Source of the DNA: Candidatus Omnitrophota bacterium
GTDB lineage: Bacteria; Omnitrophota; Gorgyraeia; JACOVV01
Assembly: GCA_023248175.1 (NCBI GenBank)
Contig: JAHFFC010000076.1
Location: 1-5,296, forward strand
DNA length: 5,296 nt
Direction: 5' to 3'
Shown here: positions 4,894 through 5,296 of the stretch, in pieces
How the letters are laid out: every line of letters starts with the position of its first letter
How positions within the stretch are numbered: the first letter of the stretch is position 1
Position numbers and translations under genes: made by a program
Notes under the pieces: generated by a model
Seen by the model: only the letters and a program-made list of their open reading frames with translations
What the model was told of the DNA's origin: nothing
The model's database searches: none

Positions 4894-5296
4894 ATCGCTT
4901 TTGATGGGGGTTTTGTCGCGCAGTTGGGTGATCCATTGATTGAAGGCATCACCTTTCTTCTTCTCTAATAGACGTTTCTGGAAGTCTGCCTTTGCCTCAT
5001 GGAATTGGTTTTCGTCAATCGGTATTTTCTTTTCAGTCCAGAAGAGGCAAAATCCGTCACTCATCTCAATCAGCGGCCCAAACTTTCCCTCCGGTGCCCC
5101 AAACGCGGCGTCCAGCAAGGCGGGCTGATAACCAAGCTGGGGAATGACTCCTTTGCGTATGAGTGGTTCGGTATGAGTGACGGAGAGACTCGCTTGATTA
5201 AAGGCGTCTGCTGGAGAAATTCCCGACTGAATTTTTTGCTCCAGCTCCTGATGGAACTGATTCGCTTTTTGTCGGGTCTCTTCTCTTTTTTTCTCT
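4873..5296 (-). CDS. PpiD/SurA-like peptidyl-prolyl isomerase-type chaperone, C-terminal part
   Basis: The reading frame is open from the right edge to a TGA at 4873-4875, giving the last 140 residues; the start lies beyond the window. The first part is charged and helical (EKKREETRQKANQFHQELEQ), followed by SGISPADAFNQA (about 35-46 of the fragment). Next comes a parvulin-like stretch: RKGVIPQLGY, LLDAAFGAPEGKFGPLIEMSDGF and FWTEKK. The end is a helical tail EAKADFQKRLLEKKKGDAFNQWITQLRDKT. This pattern matches the region around and after the PpiC domain in PpiD/SurA-type periplasmic folding factors. The catalytic rotamase core and any N-terminal membrane anchor are not visible, so activity cannot be judged. 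An internal TTG at 5118 is not the true start, because homologous-looking sequence continues upstream. It converges on the CBM48 gene with a 21-bp tail overlap. A periplasmic factor of this kind suggests a diderm host. Confidence 0.72.
   Translation of the reverse strand, partial: EKKREETRQKANQFHQELEQKIQSGISPADAFNQASLSVTHTEPLIRKGVIPQLGYQPALLDAAFGAPEGKFGPLIEMSDGFCLFWTEKKIPIDENQFHEAKADFQKRLLEKKKGDAFNQWITQLRDKTPIKSDLANLKN

Noticed and set aside
4940..5128. Plus-strand 62-codon frame inside the PpiD-like gene
   Set aside because: It is a reverse shadow rich in Phe/Ser, with no ribosome-binding site, while the minus strand shows a coherent chaperone-like protein running past both ends.

Overview
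The window reads as an ordinary chromosomal housekeeping segment from an uncultured bacterium. It has tightly packed same-strand genes from about 1 to 4893 and one convergent gene at the right edge. The order tsaC/ywlC - low-molecular-weight phosphatase (ywlE type) - rpiB - glyA matches the B. subtilis ywl-glyA neighbourhood. However, the truncated right-hand gene looks like a PpiD/SurA-type periplasmic chaperone, which points to a diderm. A lineage such as Omnitrophota would fit the mixture of nrdR, DUF1189, a lone CBM48 protein and short G-rich heptamer repeats inside genes. That assignment is inference; no rRNA or marker gene here settles it.

Layout. 1-403: 3' part of the threonylcarbamoyl-AMP synthase gene, carrying an in-frame block of GGGTACA-type tandem heptamers. 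453-929: low-molecular-weight protein phosphatase. 930-1223: about 290 bp without a convincing gene, holding only small inverted repeats and a repeated GGGGAC motif. 1224-1688: ribose-5-phosphate isomerase B, overlapping by 4 bp a small DUF486 membrane protein (1685-2014). A TGn-extended -10 promoter at the end of that gene probably drives glyA (2063-3361, GTG start), which overlaps nrdR (3336-3782) by 26 bp. A DUF1189 membrane protein follows (3798-4553). A second promoter candidate precedes a small stand-alone glycogen-binding (CBM48) protein (4633-4893). Its last 21 bp overlap the 3' end of the minus-strand PpiD-like gene (4873-5296, start outside the window).

Functionally, TsaC starts t6A tRNA modification, RpiB links the pentose phosphate pathway to nucleotide precursors, GlyA supplies glycine and one-carbon units for purine and dTMP synthesis, and NrdR represses ribonucleotide reductase genes. 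The core is thus a translation and nucleotide-supply cluster. The two small membrane proteins (DUF486, DUF1189) and the CBM48 protein have no demonstrated link to it. I found no CRISPR array, tRNA, rRNA, intact mobile element or clear intrinsic terminator. The most unusual feature is the in-frame repeat block in tsaC; I do not see a wholly new biological system.
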